Source: an uncultured Prevotella sp. (GTDB taxonomy: Bacteria; Bacteroidota; Bacteroidia; Bacteroidales; Bacteroidaceae). From it: a stretch of 56,458 nucleotides of DNA. The position numbers were made by a program, and so were the translations under genes. The stretch is from contig UQZX01000020.1 in assembly GCA_900545525.1 (NCBI GenBank), positions 1 through 56,458 on the forward strand, written 5' to 3'. Position 1 is the first letter of the stretch. The number at the start of each line of letters is the position of its first letter. The notes under the pieces are model-generated. The model saw only the letters and a program-made list of their open reading frames with translations, searched no databases and was not told where the DNA came from. Shown here piece after piece: positions 42,737-51,967 of this stretch.

Positions 42737-42749
42737 GTGTTTTTAACAC
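42737..42749. promoter_or_regulatory. Small palindrome between folC and galM
   Basis: GTGTT-TTT-AACAC directly after the folC stop codon. Too short for a good terminator; could be an operator for the gal genes. The remaining 90 bases before galM include TATTTTG (42804-42810), a near match to the -7 box, without a good -33 element. Confidence 0.3.
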
Positions 42750-42843
42750 TCAAACCAATATGTTTTTTATTTGTTTCATTCGTATTTCTCGTTTTTTTTG
42801 GCTTATTTTGCAGATAAGTCTATAACTTTAAACTCTGAATATT

Positions 42844-43932
42844 ATGAATACGAACGGGACTTCAAACCTCTGCGGTTTGAAAGCGGAAGACTTCCAGACC
42901 GTCATCGACGGCAAACAGACAGACCTATACATACTCAGAAACAGGCAGGGCAACGAGGTTGCGATAAGCAACTACGGCGGCGCAATAGTGGCAATAATGG
43001 TTACGGACAAGAACGGCAGGCATGCCAACGTTATACAAAGCCACGACAACATACAGTCGCTGGTAAACAGTCCTGAGCCATACCTGTCCACGCTTATCGG
43101 ACGATACGGCAACCGTATATGCAAAGGACGGTACCAACTGAACGGGAAAGTGTATCAGCTGCCTGTCAACAACGGTCCCAACTCGCTTCACGGCGGCAAC
43201 AAGGGATTTAACGCACGTGTCTGGGACGCATTGCTCATGAACGACGAGACACTGATACTAAACTATGTGTCATCATACGGCGAAGAAGGCTTCTCAGGCG
43301 AACTGAAAGTGACGGTTGCCTACACTTTCAACGACAACAACGAGCTTGTAATAGAATATATGGCAACTACAAACAAGAAGACAATAGTAAACCTTACCAG
43401 CCACGGCTTCTTCAGCCTGACCGGTACGGCAGACCCCACTCCTACCGTAGACAGCCTTATATGCGAGATAAACGCCGACTTCTATCTTCCGATAGACGAA
43501 ACTTGCATTCCGACAGGCGAGATACGTACGGTAAAAGACACTCCGTTCGACTTCAGGACACCCAAAACCGTGGGCAGGGACATCGATGCCGACAACGAAC
43601 AGATAAGGAACGGCAACGGATACGACCACTGTTATGTGCTCAACAAGAACGAGGAAGGCGAACTGAGCTTCGCCGCACGCATAACCGAACCGGAGAGCGG
43701 ACGCACCATGGAGGTTTATACAACAGAACCGGGCATGCAGCTGTACACCGACAACTGGGCTGACGGATACAAGGGACAGCACGGGGCTACATTCCCTAAG
43801 CGCAGCGGTATCTGTTTCGAGGCACAGCACTTCCCCGACTCGCCCAACCGTCCTTACTTCCCGACGGTGGTACTACGTCCAGGGGAACAATACAAGCAGA
43901 CGACAATATACAGGTTCGGAGTGACGGAATGA
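42844..43932 (+). CDS. galM: Aldose 1-epimerase (cytoplasmic)
   Basis: Interconverts alpha and beta anomers of galactose and related sugars. 362 residues with no signal peptide. The active-site set is present: NNGPNSLHGG (His), LTSHGFFSLTG (His, with Ser in place of the usual Asn-His-Ser-Tyr run) and ICFEAQHFPDSPN (Glu). galK follows after 36 bases, so it supplies alpha-galactose to the kinase. A second, lipoprotein galM lies at 45699. Confidence 0.94.
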   Translation: MNTNGTSNLCGLKAEDFQTVIDGKQTDLYILRNRQGNEVAISNYGGAIVAIMVTDKNGRHANVIQSHDNIQSLVNSPEPYLSTLIGRYGNRICKGRYQLNGKVYQLPVNNGPNSLHGGNKGFNARVWDALLMNDETLILNYVSSYGEEGFSGELKVTVAYTFNDNNELVIEYMATTNKKTIVNLTSHGFFSLTGTADPTPTVDSLICEINADFYLPIDETCIPTGEIRTVKDTPFDFRTPKTVGRDIDADNEQIRNGNGYDHCYVLNKNEEGELSFAARITEPESGRTMEVYTTEPGMQLYTDNWADGYKGQHGATFPKRSGICFEAQHFPDSPNRPYFPTVVLRPGEQYKQTTIYRFGVTE

Positions 43933-43968
43933 CAGCAACAATGACAAACAATTCATAAGCATAGACCA

Positions 43969-45129
43969 ATGGACATAGAATTTGTAAGAAGCCGTTTCAT
44001 TAAACATTTCGACGGCAAGACAGGCAGCATATACCACTCTCCGGGACGCATCAACCTCATAGGAGAGCACACCGACTATAACGGAGGATTTGTATTTCCC
44101 GGCGCAGTGGACAAAGGCATAATGTGCGAGATACGCCCCAACGGCACACGGAAGGTGCTGGCATACGCCATAGACCTTAAAGACAAGGTTGAGTTCGGTG
44201 TAGACGACGAGACGGCTCCACGCACAAGCTGGGCACGGTACATATACGGAATAGTGCAGGAAATGAAAAAACGGGGCGTGGACGTGGAAGGTTTCAACAC
44301 CGCCTTTGCGGGCGATGTGCCGTTAGGAGCAGGCATGTCTTCGTCTGCCGCACTTGAAAGCTGCTACGCATACGCCATTAACGACCTCTTCGGTGGCAAT
44401 AAGGTGAGCAAATGGGACATGGTCCTTGCCGGACAGGCAACGGAACACAACTACTGCGGAGTGAAGTGTGGCATAATGGACCAGTTTGCAAGCGTGTTCG
44501 GAATGGCAGGAAAACTGATGTGTCTCGACTGCCGCAGCCGGGAGTTCGAGTATTTCCCATTTGAGATGAAAGGCTATAAGCTTGTGCTTTTAGACTCCGG
44601 CGTGAAGCATGAGCTGGCGTCATCGGCATACAACGACCGCCGCAAAAGCTGCGAAAACGTACTGGAAACCCTGAAGCAAAGATATCCGGAAAAGAACATG
44701 GAGACGCTCCGCGATGCCGACTGGGACATGCTGGAGAGCGTGAAAGACATAGTAAGCAAGGAAGACATGCGGCGTGCCGTGTTCGTACTTGGCGAGAAAG
44801 ACCGTGTGGAAGCCGTATGCAAGGCACTCACAGAAGGCGACTTCGAGACCGTGGGGAGAAAGATGTACGAGACACACAACGGACTTAGTCAGGACTATGA
44901 GGTGTCGTGTGAGGAGCTTGACTATCTGAATGACATTGCAAAAGACAACGGAGTGACAGGAAGCAGGATTATGGGGGGCGGCTTCGGAGGCTGTACAATT
45001 AATCTTGTAAAGGAAGGGCTGTACGACAAGTTCATTGCCGATGCAAAAGAAAAATACAGAAACAGATATGGCAAGGAGCCAAAAGTGTATGACGTTGTAA
45101 TAAGCGACGGCTCACGAAAGATATGCTGA
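43969..45129 (+). CDS. galK: Galactokinase
   Basis: Phosphorylates alpha-D-galactose at C1. 386 residues. Galactokinase signature GRINLIGEHTDYNGG (residues about 26-40), GHMP ATP loop PLGAGMSSSAALES, and the C-terminal GSRIMGGGFGGCTINLV. Transcribed with the galM upstream and closed by a terminator. galT and galE are not in the window. Confidence 0.97.
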   Translation: MDIEFVRSRFIKHFDGKTGSIYHSPGRINLIGEHTDYNGGFVFPGAVDKGIMCEIRPNGTRKVLAYAIDLKDKVEFGVDDETAPRTSWARYIYGIVQEMKKRGVDVEGFNTAFAGDVPLGAGMSSSAALESCYAYAINDLFGGNKVSKWDMVLAGQATEHNYCGVKCGIMDQFASVFGMAGKLMCLDCRSREFEYFPFEMKGYKLVLLDSGVKHELASSAYNDRRKSCENVLETLKQRYPEKNMETLRDADWDMLESVKDIVSKEDMRRAVFVLGEKDRVEAVCKALTEGDFETVGRKMYETHNGLSQDYEVSCEELDYLNDIAKDNGVTGSRIMGGGFGGCTINLVKEGLYDKFIADAKEKYRNRYGKEPKVYDVVISDGSRKIC

Positions 45130-45159
45130 CCGCCGGCTATATACTTATAAAGAGAGAAC

Positions 45160-45195
45160 AAGAGGTGTCCTTCTACATTCGGAAGGATGCCTCTT
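45160..45195 (+). terminator. Terminator after galK
   Basis: AAGAGGTGTCCTTC (45160-45173) with GAAGGATGCCTCTT (45182-45195), 14 bp including two G-T pairs and an eight-base loop, 30 bases beyond the stop codon. Confidence 0.8.
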
Positions 45196-45464
45196 ACATT
45201 ATCAGCCTGTTTTTCAGAAGTCAGGAAGTCAATGAGCTTCAGAAAGTTAAAGAGCGAAACTTCAGTTACAGACATCCGTACTCATAATGCCAGGATAGAG
45301 GATTTCATAAGGCACGTTACGGTACATGACACAACACTTACTACAATAATAAAGGTATATATAATGTGTATGGCATACCATGCCTACGACAAAACGGCAT
45401 GGCAAACTTGGCGTATAAAATACAATAAATCTGCTTTTCTTTTATTTTTATATAAAATTTTTAG

Positions 45465-45472
45465 TATCTTTG
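45465..45472 (+). promoter_or_regulatory. -7 element of the arabinose operon
   Basis: TATCTTTG after a long AT-rich stretch without a clear TTTG at -33. A start near 45480 would give a leader of about 220 bases before the lipoprotein galM. Within that leader ACATGC/GCATGT forms a small hairpin. 45196-45464 holds a few TGCC/GGCA motifs and no supported gene. Confidence 0.5.
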
Positions 45473-45607
45473 AAGGCACAAACTTATAAGTCGAAGTATG
45501 AAAAACATGCACTGTTAAAAGCATGTAAAAACAAGAAAACGGCATGAGCTATTCTGAAAAGACATATACAATACCGATAATACACCGAAACCGCAGCAAA
45601 TGTAACA

Positions 45608-45622
45608 AAACGTTATACGTTT
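45608..45622. promoter_or_regulatory. Perfect palindrome, candidate regulator site
   Basis: AAACGT-TAT-ACGTTT, about 75 bases before the lipoprotein galM start. A symmetric site here could bind a dimeric regulator such as AraR encoded in the same operon; no second copy with the same sequence was seen in the window. Confidence 0.35.
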
Positions 45623-45698
45623 ATACATAAGTTTGCGGAAAATGTATTAACTTTACATGCAATTTATGAAACAATAACTTATTAACCCCAACAAATAT

Positions 45699-46865
45699 AT
45701 GAAAAACCTCAAATCTGTGATTTTCGGAACAGGGATTGCAGCTGTAATGCTGACAATGAGCTGCTCTGACAAAGTACAAAACACTACGGCATCAGGATTA
45801 AATCCGACGGCTTTCGATACCGTAATCAACGAGAAACCCATAAAACTATACACACTGAAAAATGCAGGCAACATGGAAGTGTGCATAACAAATTTCGGCG
45901 GACGCGTGGTTTCCATCGTTGTTCCCGACAAGAACGGCACGCCTACGGACGTAGTACTGGGCTATGACAACATAGCGCAATATGCTGACAGCGTGAACAG
46001 TCCGAGCGACTTTGGCGCTGCAATAGGCAGATATGCAAACCGCATAAAGAACGGACAGATAACGATAGACGGAAAAACCATACAGCTGCCGACCAACAAC
46101 TTCGGACATTGTCTGCACGGCGGTCCGTCGGGATGGCAGTATCAGGTGTATGATGCAAAGCAGCTCAACGACTCCACCCTTCAGCTTACAATGAACTCGA
46201 AAGACGGGGACAACAATTTTCCGGGCAACGTGACGGCAGTGGTTACATATACAGTAAAGAGCGACAACAGCCTTGATATAAGCTATACTGCGACAACTGA
46301 CAAGAAGACTGTGATAAACATGACAAACCACTCTTACTTCAACCTCAACGGAGACCCGACGAAAGATATCAAGAACTGTCTGCTATACGTGAATGCCGAC
46401 AGCTATACCCCGACCGACACCACATACATGACAACCGGTGAAATTGCAAAGGTGGAAAACACGCCGATGGACTTCCGCAAGCCTACTGCCATAGGCAAGG
46501 ATGTGGACAACTTCGGATTTGCACAGATAAAGGGGGCAAACGGTTTTGACCACAACTGGTGCCTAAACACATATAAAGACGGCAAGGGCGATGACACACA
46601 GGTGGCTGCAAGCCTTTACTCTCCACTCACAGGCATAAAGCTTGAGGTCTATACCAACGAACCGGGAATACAGGTGTATACAGGCAACTTCCTTACAGGG
46701 ACGGTAAAGGGAAAGAAAGGCATCGCATACGGCAAACAGGCTGCATGCTGTCTTGAAACACAGAAATATCCCGACACTCCCAACAAGCCGCAGTGGCCGT
46801 CGGCAACACTCGAGCCGGGACAGAAATACAACTCGCATTGTGTATTTAAATTCAGCGTTGAATAA
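45699..46865 (+). CDS. Aldose 1-epimerase lipoprotein
   Basis: 388 residues. Lipobox LTMSC with Cys22, followed by Ser-Asp-Lys, so it is anchored in the envelope. The epimerase domain has the full active set: GHCLHGGPSGW, MTNHSYFNLNG and CLETQKYPDTPN. It probably speeds up anomer conversion outside the inner membrane before uptake by the SSS transporter encoded next (46 bases). Its placement with the ara genes suggests arabinose as well as galactose as substrate. Confidence 0.94.
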   Translation: MKNLKSVIFGTGIAAVMLTMSCSDKVQNTTASGLNPTAFDTVINEKPIKLYTLKNAGNMEVCITNFGGRVVSIVVPDKNGTPTDVVLGYDNIAQYADSVNSPSDFGAAIGRYANRIKNGQITIDGKTIQLPTNNFGHCLHGGPSGWQYQVYDAKQLNDSTLQLTMNSKDGDNNFPGNVTAVVTYTVKSDNSLDISYTATTDKKTVINMTNHSYFNLNGDPTKDIKNCLLYVNADSYTPTDTTYMTTGEIAKVENTPMDFRKPTAIGKDVDNFGFAQIKGANGFDHNWCLNTYKDGKGDDTQVAASLYSPLTGIKLEVYTNEPGIQVYTGNFLTGTVKGKKGIAYGKQAACCLETQKYPDTPNKPQWPSATLEPGQKYNSHCVFKFSVE

Positions 46866-46911
46866 CATTATAACCTATAATACTAACTACTAATAAAAAA
46901 GCGACAAGACA

Positions 46912-48894
46912 ATGAAAGTAATCGAAGCATTACAGAACAACGGATTTGAACCGGTGGACTACATAGTGTTCGCCGTATATATAGTAATCCTTGTAGGCAT
47001 GGGTATATTTCTCTCACGCAACAAAAAGGGAGAAGAGAAGTCGTCTAATGACTATTTCCTTGCCGGAAACACGCTGACATGGTGGGCTGTGGGAGCATCG
47101 CTCATCGCGGCAAACATCTCTGCAGAACAGTTTATCGGCATGTCGGGTTCGGCATTTGCATCGGGTATAGCACAGGCTGCATACGAGCTGATGGCTGCTG
47201 CAACACTTATCGTAGTGGGCAAGTTCCTGCTTCCGTTAATGATAGAAAGGAAGATTTTCACTATACCGCAGTTCCTTCGCGAACGCTATAACTGGGGTGT
47301 AGGACTGGCATTCTCCATACTCTGGCTTTTCCTGTATGTATTCGTTAACCTTACATCGGTGGCATGGCTCGGTGCACTTGCCATTCAGCAAATTCTCGGA
47401 TTGCCGACAGACATGATTATCAACTTCGGCGGCATGGAGATAGATCAGGTGAGAATGGTTATCATTGTAGTTCTTTTCGTCATAGCCGGTCTTTATTCAA
47501 TCTACGGCGGTCTTGCATCTGTTGCATGGACAGACGTGATGCAGGTTACATTCCTCGTTGGCGGCGGTCTTATCACTGCATACGCAGCCCTTTCCGTAAT
47601 TGGAGCAGAAGTATGGGGATGCGGTGCACTGGAGGCTCTCGGCAACATATACAGCTGGTGCATTGATCAGGCAGGCGACAAACATTTCAACCTTGTCGTC
47701 ACGAGAAACGAGGAACTATATCCTGTGATTAACGGTGTTGTGGAAAACGGTGCGACTATACAGAAAGAAGACCCGTTCTTTACAAATCCCGGCATCGTGC
47801 TGATATTCGGTGCTCTTTGGCTTACGAACCTCGGTTACTGGGGCTTCAACCAGTATATCATCCAGAAAGGTCTCGCAGCAAAATCACTTTCTGAAGCAAA
47901 GAAGGGTATGATATTCGCAGCATTCCTTAAAATACTCATTCCTTTCATCGTATGTATCCCCGGCGTATGTGCATTCTATATAATGAATGGAGACGACACG
48001 GCACTCGAAACTCTCCGCCACACGCTTGCCGGAGGCATTGAGCGTTCGGACGACGCCTATCCGTTCCTTATACGCAACTTCACACCGACATTTGTAAAGG
48101 GTCTGTCGTTTGCAGCACTTGCCGCAGCGGTAATATCTTCACTCGCTTCCATGTTCAACTCTACATCGACACTGTTCACCATGGATATCTATAAGCAGTT
48201 CATAAATAAGAACGCAAGTGAGACAAAACTGGTAAACGTTGGTCGTATTACATCCGTAAGCGCACTCATCATAGCCCTTATCGCCGTATATCCTCTTATG
48301 GGAGGTATAGACCAGGCATTCCAGTTCATACAGGAATACTCGGCATTCGTATATCCGGGCGTAGTGGTAATCTTCGGTCTGGGACTTCTTTGGAAACGTG
48401 CATCGGGAGCTGCGGCAGTGGCAGCAGCATTCGGAACGTTCCTGTTCTCGATACTGTTCAAGTTCACTCTGCCTGATGTTCCGTTCCTTATACGTTCGGG
48501 ATACGTGTTCATAGCACTTGTGATAATGTTCGTTGGAATATCTCTTTACAGCAACAAAGCGGTTAAGGCAGATGAACTTGACGAAAAGACTATCAGGACA
48601 CAGCTTCTATGGAGCAGAATATTCTACTGCACTGCTGCCGTGTCTATTGCAGTCTTTGTAATGTCGTTCTTCAGCAACACACTTACAATACACGGTGTAC
48701 AGGGAGCCATGATATTCTTCGCGGCAATGACGGCAACAATAGGTTTCTATCTCCGCTCGAATGCCCTTGACAAGGTACAGGATCCGAAACTTGTCGCTAT
48801 AGACCTCGAAATATTCAGGACAGACAAGGCATTCAACATCGGTGCAGCCGGAGTAGTGATAATCCTTACACTGCTGTACATCATCCTGTGGTAA
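46912..48894 (+). CDS. Sodium/sugar symporter, SSS family
   Basis: 660 residues, about 14-15 membrane helices. SGLT-type marks: YFLAGNTLTWWAVGASLIAANISAEQ, IYGGLASVAWTDVMQ and AALAAAVISSLASMFNSTSTL. The first helix follows a 15-residue N-terminus, and the last helix ends at the C-terminus. Genomic context, next to araR, araD, araA and the kinase, makes L-arabinose the likely substrate, though galactose or glucose cannot be excluded. Confidence 0.9.
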   Translation: MKVIEALQNNGFEPVDYIVFAVYIVILVGMGIFLSRNKKGEEKSSNDYFLAGNTLTWWAVGASLIAANISAEQFIGMSGSAFASGIAQAAYELMAAATLIVVGKFLLPLMIERKIFTIPQFLRERYNWGVGLAFSILWLFLYVFVNLTSVAWLGALAIQQILGLPTDMIINFGGMEIDQVRMVIIVVLFVIAGLYSIYGGLASVAWTDVMQVTFLVGGGLITAYAALSVIGAEVWGCGALEALGNIYSWCIDQAGDKHFNLVVTRNEELYPVINGVVENGATIQKEDPFFTNPGIVLIFGALWLTNLGYWGFNQYIIQKGLAAKSLSEAKKGMIFAAFLKILIPFIVCIPGVCAFYIMNGDDTALETLRHTLAGGIERSDDAYPFLIRNFTPTFVKGLSFAALAAAVISSLASMFNSTSTLFTMDIYKQFINKNASETKLVNVGRITSVSALIIALIAVYPLMGGIDQAFQFIQEYSAFVYPGVVVIFGLGLLWKRASGAAAVAAAFGTFLFSILFKFTLPDVPFLIRSGYVFIALVIMFVGISLYSNKAVKADELDEKTIRTQLLWSRIFYCTAAVSIAVFVMSFFSNTLTIHGVQGAMIFFAAMTATIGFYLRSNALDKVQDPKLVAIDLEIFRTDKAFNIGAAGVVIILTLLYIILW

Positions 48895-48902
48895 TTATAT
48901 AT

Positions 48903-48941
48903 AAGGTGTATCCGCCTCAAAACAGAAGGCGGATGCACCTT
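48903..48941 (+). terminator. Hairpin between the symporter and araR genes
   Basis: AAGGTGTATCCGCCT (48903-48917) with AGGCGGATGCACCTT (48927-48941), 15 bp with one G-T. No T run follows. No consensus promoter lies between it and araR, so it may only partly terminate or may protect the upstream mRNA from 3' decay. Confidence 0.65.
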
Positions 48942-48983
48942 TAAGCTTCCATAAGAAGACTGAAAGACTTAACATATAAAAAA

Positions 48984-49661
48984 ATGACTACTTACTATAG
49001 CGAACATACTAAAGCTTACGTTGCCGTAGACTGTATAATATTCGGCTTCGATGAAAACAGACTGAAACTGCTCATCGGAAAACGTAATATGGATCCGGGA
49101 CGTGGAGAATGGTCTCTTTATGGCGGATTTGTCGAGAAAGATGAAAGTCTTGATGATGCGGCAAACAGAGTACTGCTTGAACTTACCGGACTGAAAGAAA
49201 TATACATGAAACAGGTTGGAGCGTTCGGAGCAATAGAGCGCGATCCCGGTGAACGCGTCATATCCGTGGCATACTGTGCACTGATAAACGTGAACGACTA
49301 CAACGAGGAGTTGCGCAGGCAACACGGCGTGGAATGGGTCAGCACAGACGAACTGCCTCAATTATACTCCGACCACAACGATATGGTGAAGAAAGCCATA
49401 ACATTATTGCGCAGAAGAATATCAACTGAACCACTGAGTTTCAACCTCCTGCCCGACCTCTTCACGCTCACCCAGTTGCAGCATGTGTATGAGGCAGTGC
49501 TTGGAGAAGAGATAGACAAGCGTAATTTCCGTAAACGCATAAAGACAATAGAATTTATAGAAAAGACTGAATTCATAGATAAAATAACATCAAAGCGTGG
49601 TGCTGCCATGTATCGTTTCAACAGGAACGCATATCTGGAAGACCCGTGTTTTAAATTATAA
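48984..49661 (+). CDS. araR: AraR, Nudix-fold transcriptional regulator of arabinose use
   Basis: 225 residues. N-terminal Nudix domain with box residues 48-70 (GFVEKDESLDDAANRVLLEL): Arg62 is followed by Val instead of Glu and position 67 is Leu, so catalytic glutamates are missing and the domain should sense a ligand rather than hydrolyse it. The C-terminal 85 residues form a winged helix-turn-helix (FTLTQLQHVYEAVLG, KRGAAMYRF). This is the NrtR-like AraR type described in Bacteroides. araD starts six bases later. Confidence 0.9.
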   Translation: MTTYYSEHTKAYVAVDCIIFGFDENRLKLLIGKRNMDPGRGEWSLYGGFVEKDESLDDAANRVLLELTGLKEIYMKQVGAFGAIERDPGERVISVAYCALINVNDYNEELRRQHGVEWVSTDELPQLYSDHNDMVKKAITLLRRRISTEPLSFNLLPDLFTLTQLQHVYEAVLGEEIDKRNFRKRIKTIEFIEKTEFIDKITSKRGAAMYRFNRNAYLEDPCFKL

Positions 49662-49666
49662 GAATT

Positions 49667-50359
49667 ATGTTAGAAGAACTCAAAGAAAAGGTATTTCGTG
49701 CCAATCTCGACCTGGTGAAGCACAATTTGGTGATTTTCACATGGGGAAACGTATCGGGTATAGACCGCGAGAAAGGTCTTGTGGTAATCAAGCCGTCCGG
49801 TGTAAGCTATGATGACATGAAGGCATCGGACATGGTGGTTGTCGATCTCAACACAGGCAAAGTGGTTGAGGGAGACCTAAATCCTTCATCCGATACGCCG
49901 ACACACCTTGTCTTATATAAGGCATTTCCTGAAATCGGAGGAATAGTACATACTCATTCCACATACGCTACGGCATGGTCTCAGGCAGGAAAGGATATTC
50001 CGAACATCGGAACTACACACGCCGACTACTTCCACGACTGTATACCGTGCACCGGAGACATGACGGAAGAGCAGATGGCTGAATATGAGAAGGAGACAGG
50101 AACTGTAATCGTGGACAGGTTTAAGGACATGAACTACATACACACCCCCGGCGTATTGGTTAAGAACCATGGTCCGTTCTCATGGGGAAAGGATCCGGAC
50201 AATGCCGTTTACAACGCCGTTGTAATGGAGCAGGTGGCAAAAATGGCATTTGTTTCTTTCTGCGTAAATCCGGAAACGACCATGAACCAGCTGCTCGTAG
50301 AGAAGCATTTCAGCCGCAAGCACGGTCCCAATGCCTATTACGGACAGAAAAAGCACTGA
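49667..50359 (+). CDS. araD: L-ribulose-5-phosphate 4-epimerase
   Basis: Converts L-ribulose 5-phosphate to D-xylulose 5-phosphate. 230 residues, class II aldolase fold: TWGNVSGIDR, VIKPSGVSYDDM, the zinc His pair in GGIVHTHSTYATAWSQ, and HGPFSWGKDP with the third His region. Second gene of the arabinose set; araA follows after 58 bases. Confidence 0.97.
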   Translation: MLEELKEKVFRANLDLVKHNLVIFTWGNVSGIDREKGLVVIKPSGVSYDDMKASDMVVVDLNTGKVVEGDLNPSSDTPTHLVLYKAFPEIGGIVHTHSTYATAWSQAGKDIPNIGTTHADYFHDCIPCTGDMTEEQMAEYEKETGTVIVDRFKDMNYIHTPGVLVKNHGPFSWGKDPDNAVYNAVVMEQVAKMAFVSFCVNPETTMNQLLVEKHFSRKHGPNAYYGQKKH

Positions 50360-50417
50360 TTAGGGAGGTACAGAAACAAAGATTTGATTGTAACATATAA
50401 TAAAAATAAATACGACT

Positions 50418-51959
50418 ATGATAAAAGCATTTGAGAACTTGGAGGTTTGGTTTGTAACAGGAGCACAGCTTCTTTACGGAGGCGATGCCGTGACACAGGT
50501 GGACGGACACTCAAAGAAAATGGTGGACGGACTGAACGAGTCGGGCAATCTGCCGATAAAAGTAGTATATAAGGGAACAGCTAACAGCAGCAAGGAAGTT
50601 GTAGAGATATTCTCTGCGGCAAACAACGACAAGAAGTGTGTGGGCGTGATAACATGGATGCACACGTTCTCTCCTGCAAAGATGTGGATACACGGTCTGC
50701 AAATTCTGCACAAGCCGCTGCTTCACCTGCATACACAGTTCAATGCAGAAATACCATGGAACGACATTGACATGGACTTCATGAACCTGAACCAGAGTGC
50801 TCACGGCGACCGTGAGTTCGGACATATCGTGTCACGCATGCGTGTACGCCGCAAGCTTGTTGTAGGTCACTGGCAGGAAGAAAAGACACAGAAGCACATA
50901 GCTGTGTGGGAAAGGGTATGTGCAGGATGGGCTGACGCACAGGACATGCTGATACTGCGCTTCGGCGACCAGATGAACAACGTTGCCGTTACCGACGGAG
51001 ACAAGGTTGCCGCAGAACAGGTATTGGGATATCATGTGGACTACTGCCCGTTCAACGAAGTAATGGAATACTTCAAGAAAATAGAGGACAAGGACGTGGA
51101 TGCACTCGTTGAGACATACTTCAAAGAGTACGATCACGATGCAGAACTGGAAGACAAGTCATCCGAAGCATACCGCAAGGTATGGAATGCAGCAAAGGCA
51201 GAGCTGTCTATCCGCGCCATACTTGAAGCAAAGGGCGCAAAAGGCTTCACTACAAACTTTGACGACCTCGGCGATGCCGACATAGAGGCAACGGGAATGG
51301 GCTTCGACCAGATACCGGGTCTGGCATCACAGCGACTTATGGCAGAAGGATATGGATTTGGCGGGGAAGGCGACTGGAAGACAGCGGCACTCTACCGCAC
51401 TATATGGGTAATGACACAAGGACTGCCCAACGGGTGTTCATTCCTTGAAGACTATACGCTCAACTTCAACGGCGAACAAAGTTCAATACTCCAGTCGCAC
51501 ATGCTCGAAGTATGTCCGCTCATCGCCGCATCGAAGCCACGTCTTGAGCTCCACTATCTCGGCATAGGTTACCGCAAGAGCCAGACCGCACGCCTCGTAT
51601 TCACATCAAAAGAAGGCAAGGGCGTTACCGCAACAGTCGTGGACATGGGCAACCGTTTCCGCCTCATCGTCAACGATGTGGAATGCATCAAGCCGAAACC
51701 CCTGCCCAAGCTGCCCGTTGCATCGGCATTATGGATACCGCAGCCTAACTTCGAGGTAGGCGCAGGATGCTGGATATACGCAGGCGGAACCCACCACAGT
51801 GCATTCTCATACGACCTGACCGACGAATACTGGCAGGATTATGCAGAGATAGCCGGCGTAGAATGCCTTATCATCAATAAGGACACAAAGGTTGACGAAT
51901 TCCGCAAAGAACTTCGTTTCAATGAAGTGTACTATATGTTGAACAAGGCACTGTTATAA
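50418..51959 (+). CDS. araA: L-arabinose isomerase
   Basis: Converts L-arabinose to L-ribulose with a divalent metal. 513 residues, normal length. Conserved segments include WFVTGAQLLYG at the start, GVITWMHTFSPAKMW, LLHLHTQFNAEIPW, MTQGLPNGCSFLEDYT and the late AGGTHHSAFSY with a metal-binding His. The 58-base gap before it contains AT-rich DNA without a consensus promoter. Confidence 0.98.
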   Translation: MIKAFENLEVWFVTGAQLLYGGDAVTQVDGHSKKMVDGLNESGNLPIKVVYKGTANSSKEVVEIFSAANNDKKCVGVITWMHTFSPAKMWIHGLQILHKPLLHLHTQFNAEIPWNDIDMDFMNLNQSAHGDREFGHIVSRMRVRRKLVVGHWQEEKTQKHIAVWERVCAGWADAQDMLILRFGDQMNNVAVTDGDKVAAEQVLGYHVDYCPFNEVMEYFKKIEDKDVDALVETYFKEYDHDAELEDKSSEAYRKVWNAAKAELSIRAILEAKGAKGFTTNFDDLGDADIEATGMGFDQIPGLASQRLMAEGYGFGGEGDWKTAALYRTIWVMTQGLPNGCSFLEDYTLNFNGEQSSILQSHMLEVCPLIAASKPRLELHYLGIGYRKSQTARLVFTSKEGKGVTATVVDMGNRFRLIVNDVECIKPKPLPKLPVASALWIPQPNFEVGAGCWIYAGGTHHSAFSYDLTDEYWQDYAEIAGVECLIINKDTKVDEFRKELRFNEVYYMLNKALL

Positions 51960-51967
51960 TTCATATT

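Noticed and set aside
45187..45489. 100-codon plus frame between galK and the lipoprotein galM
   Set aside because: It starts inside the galK terminator, runs across the predicted -7 element and has no protein-like pattern.
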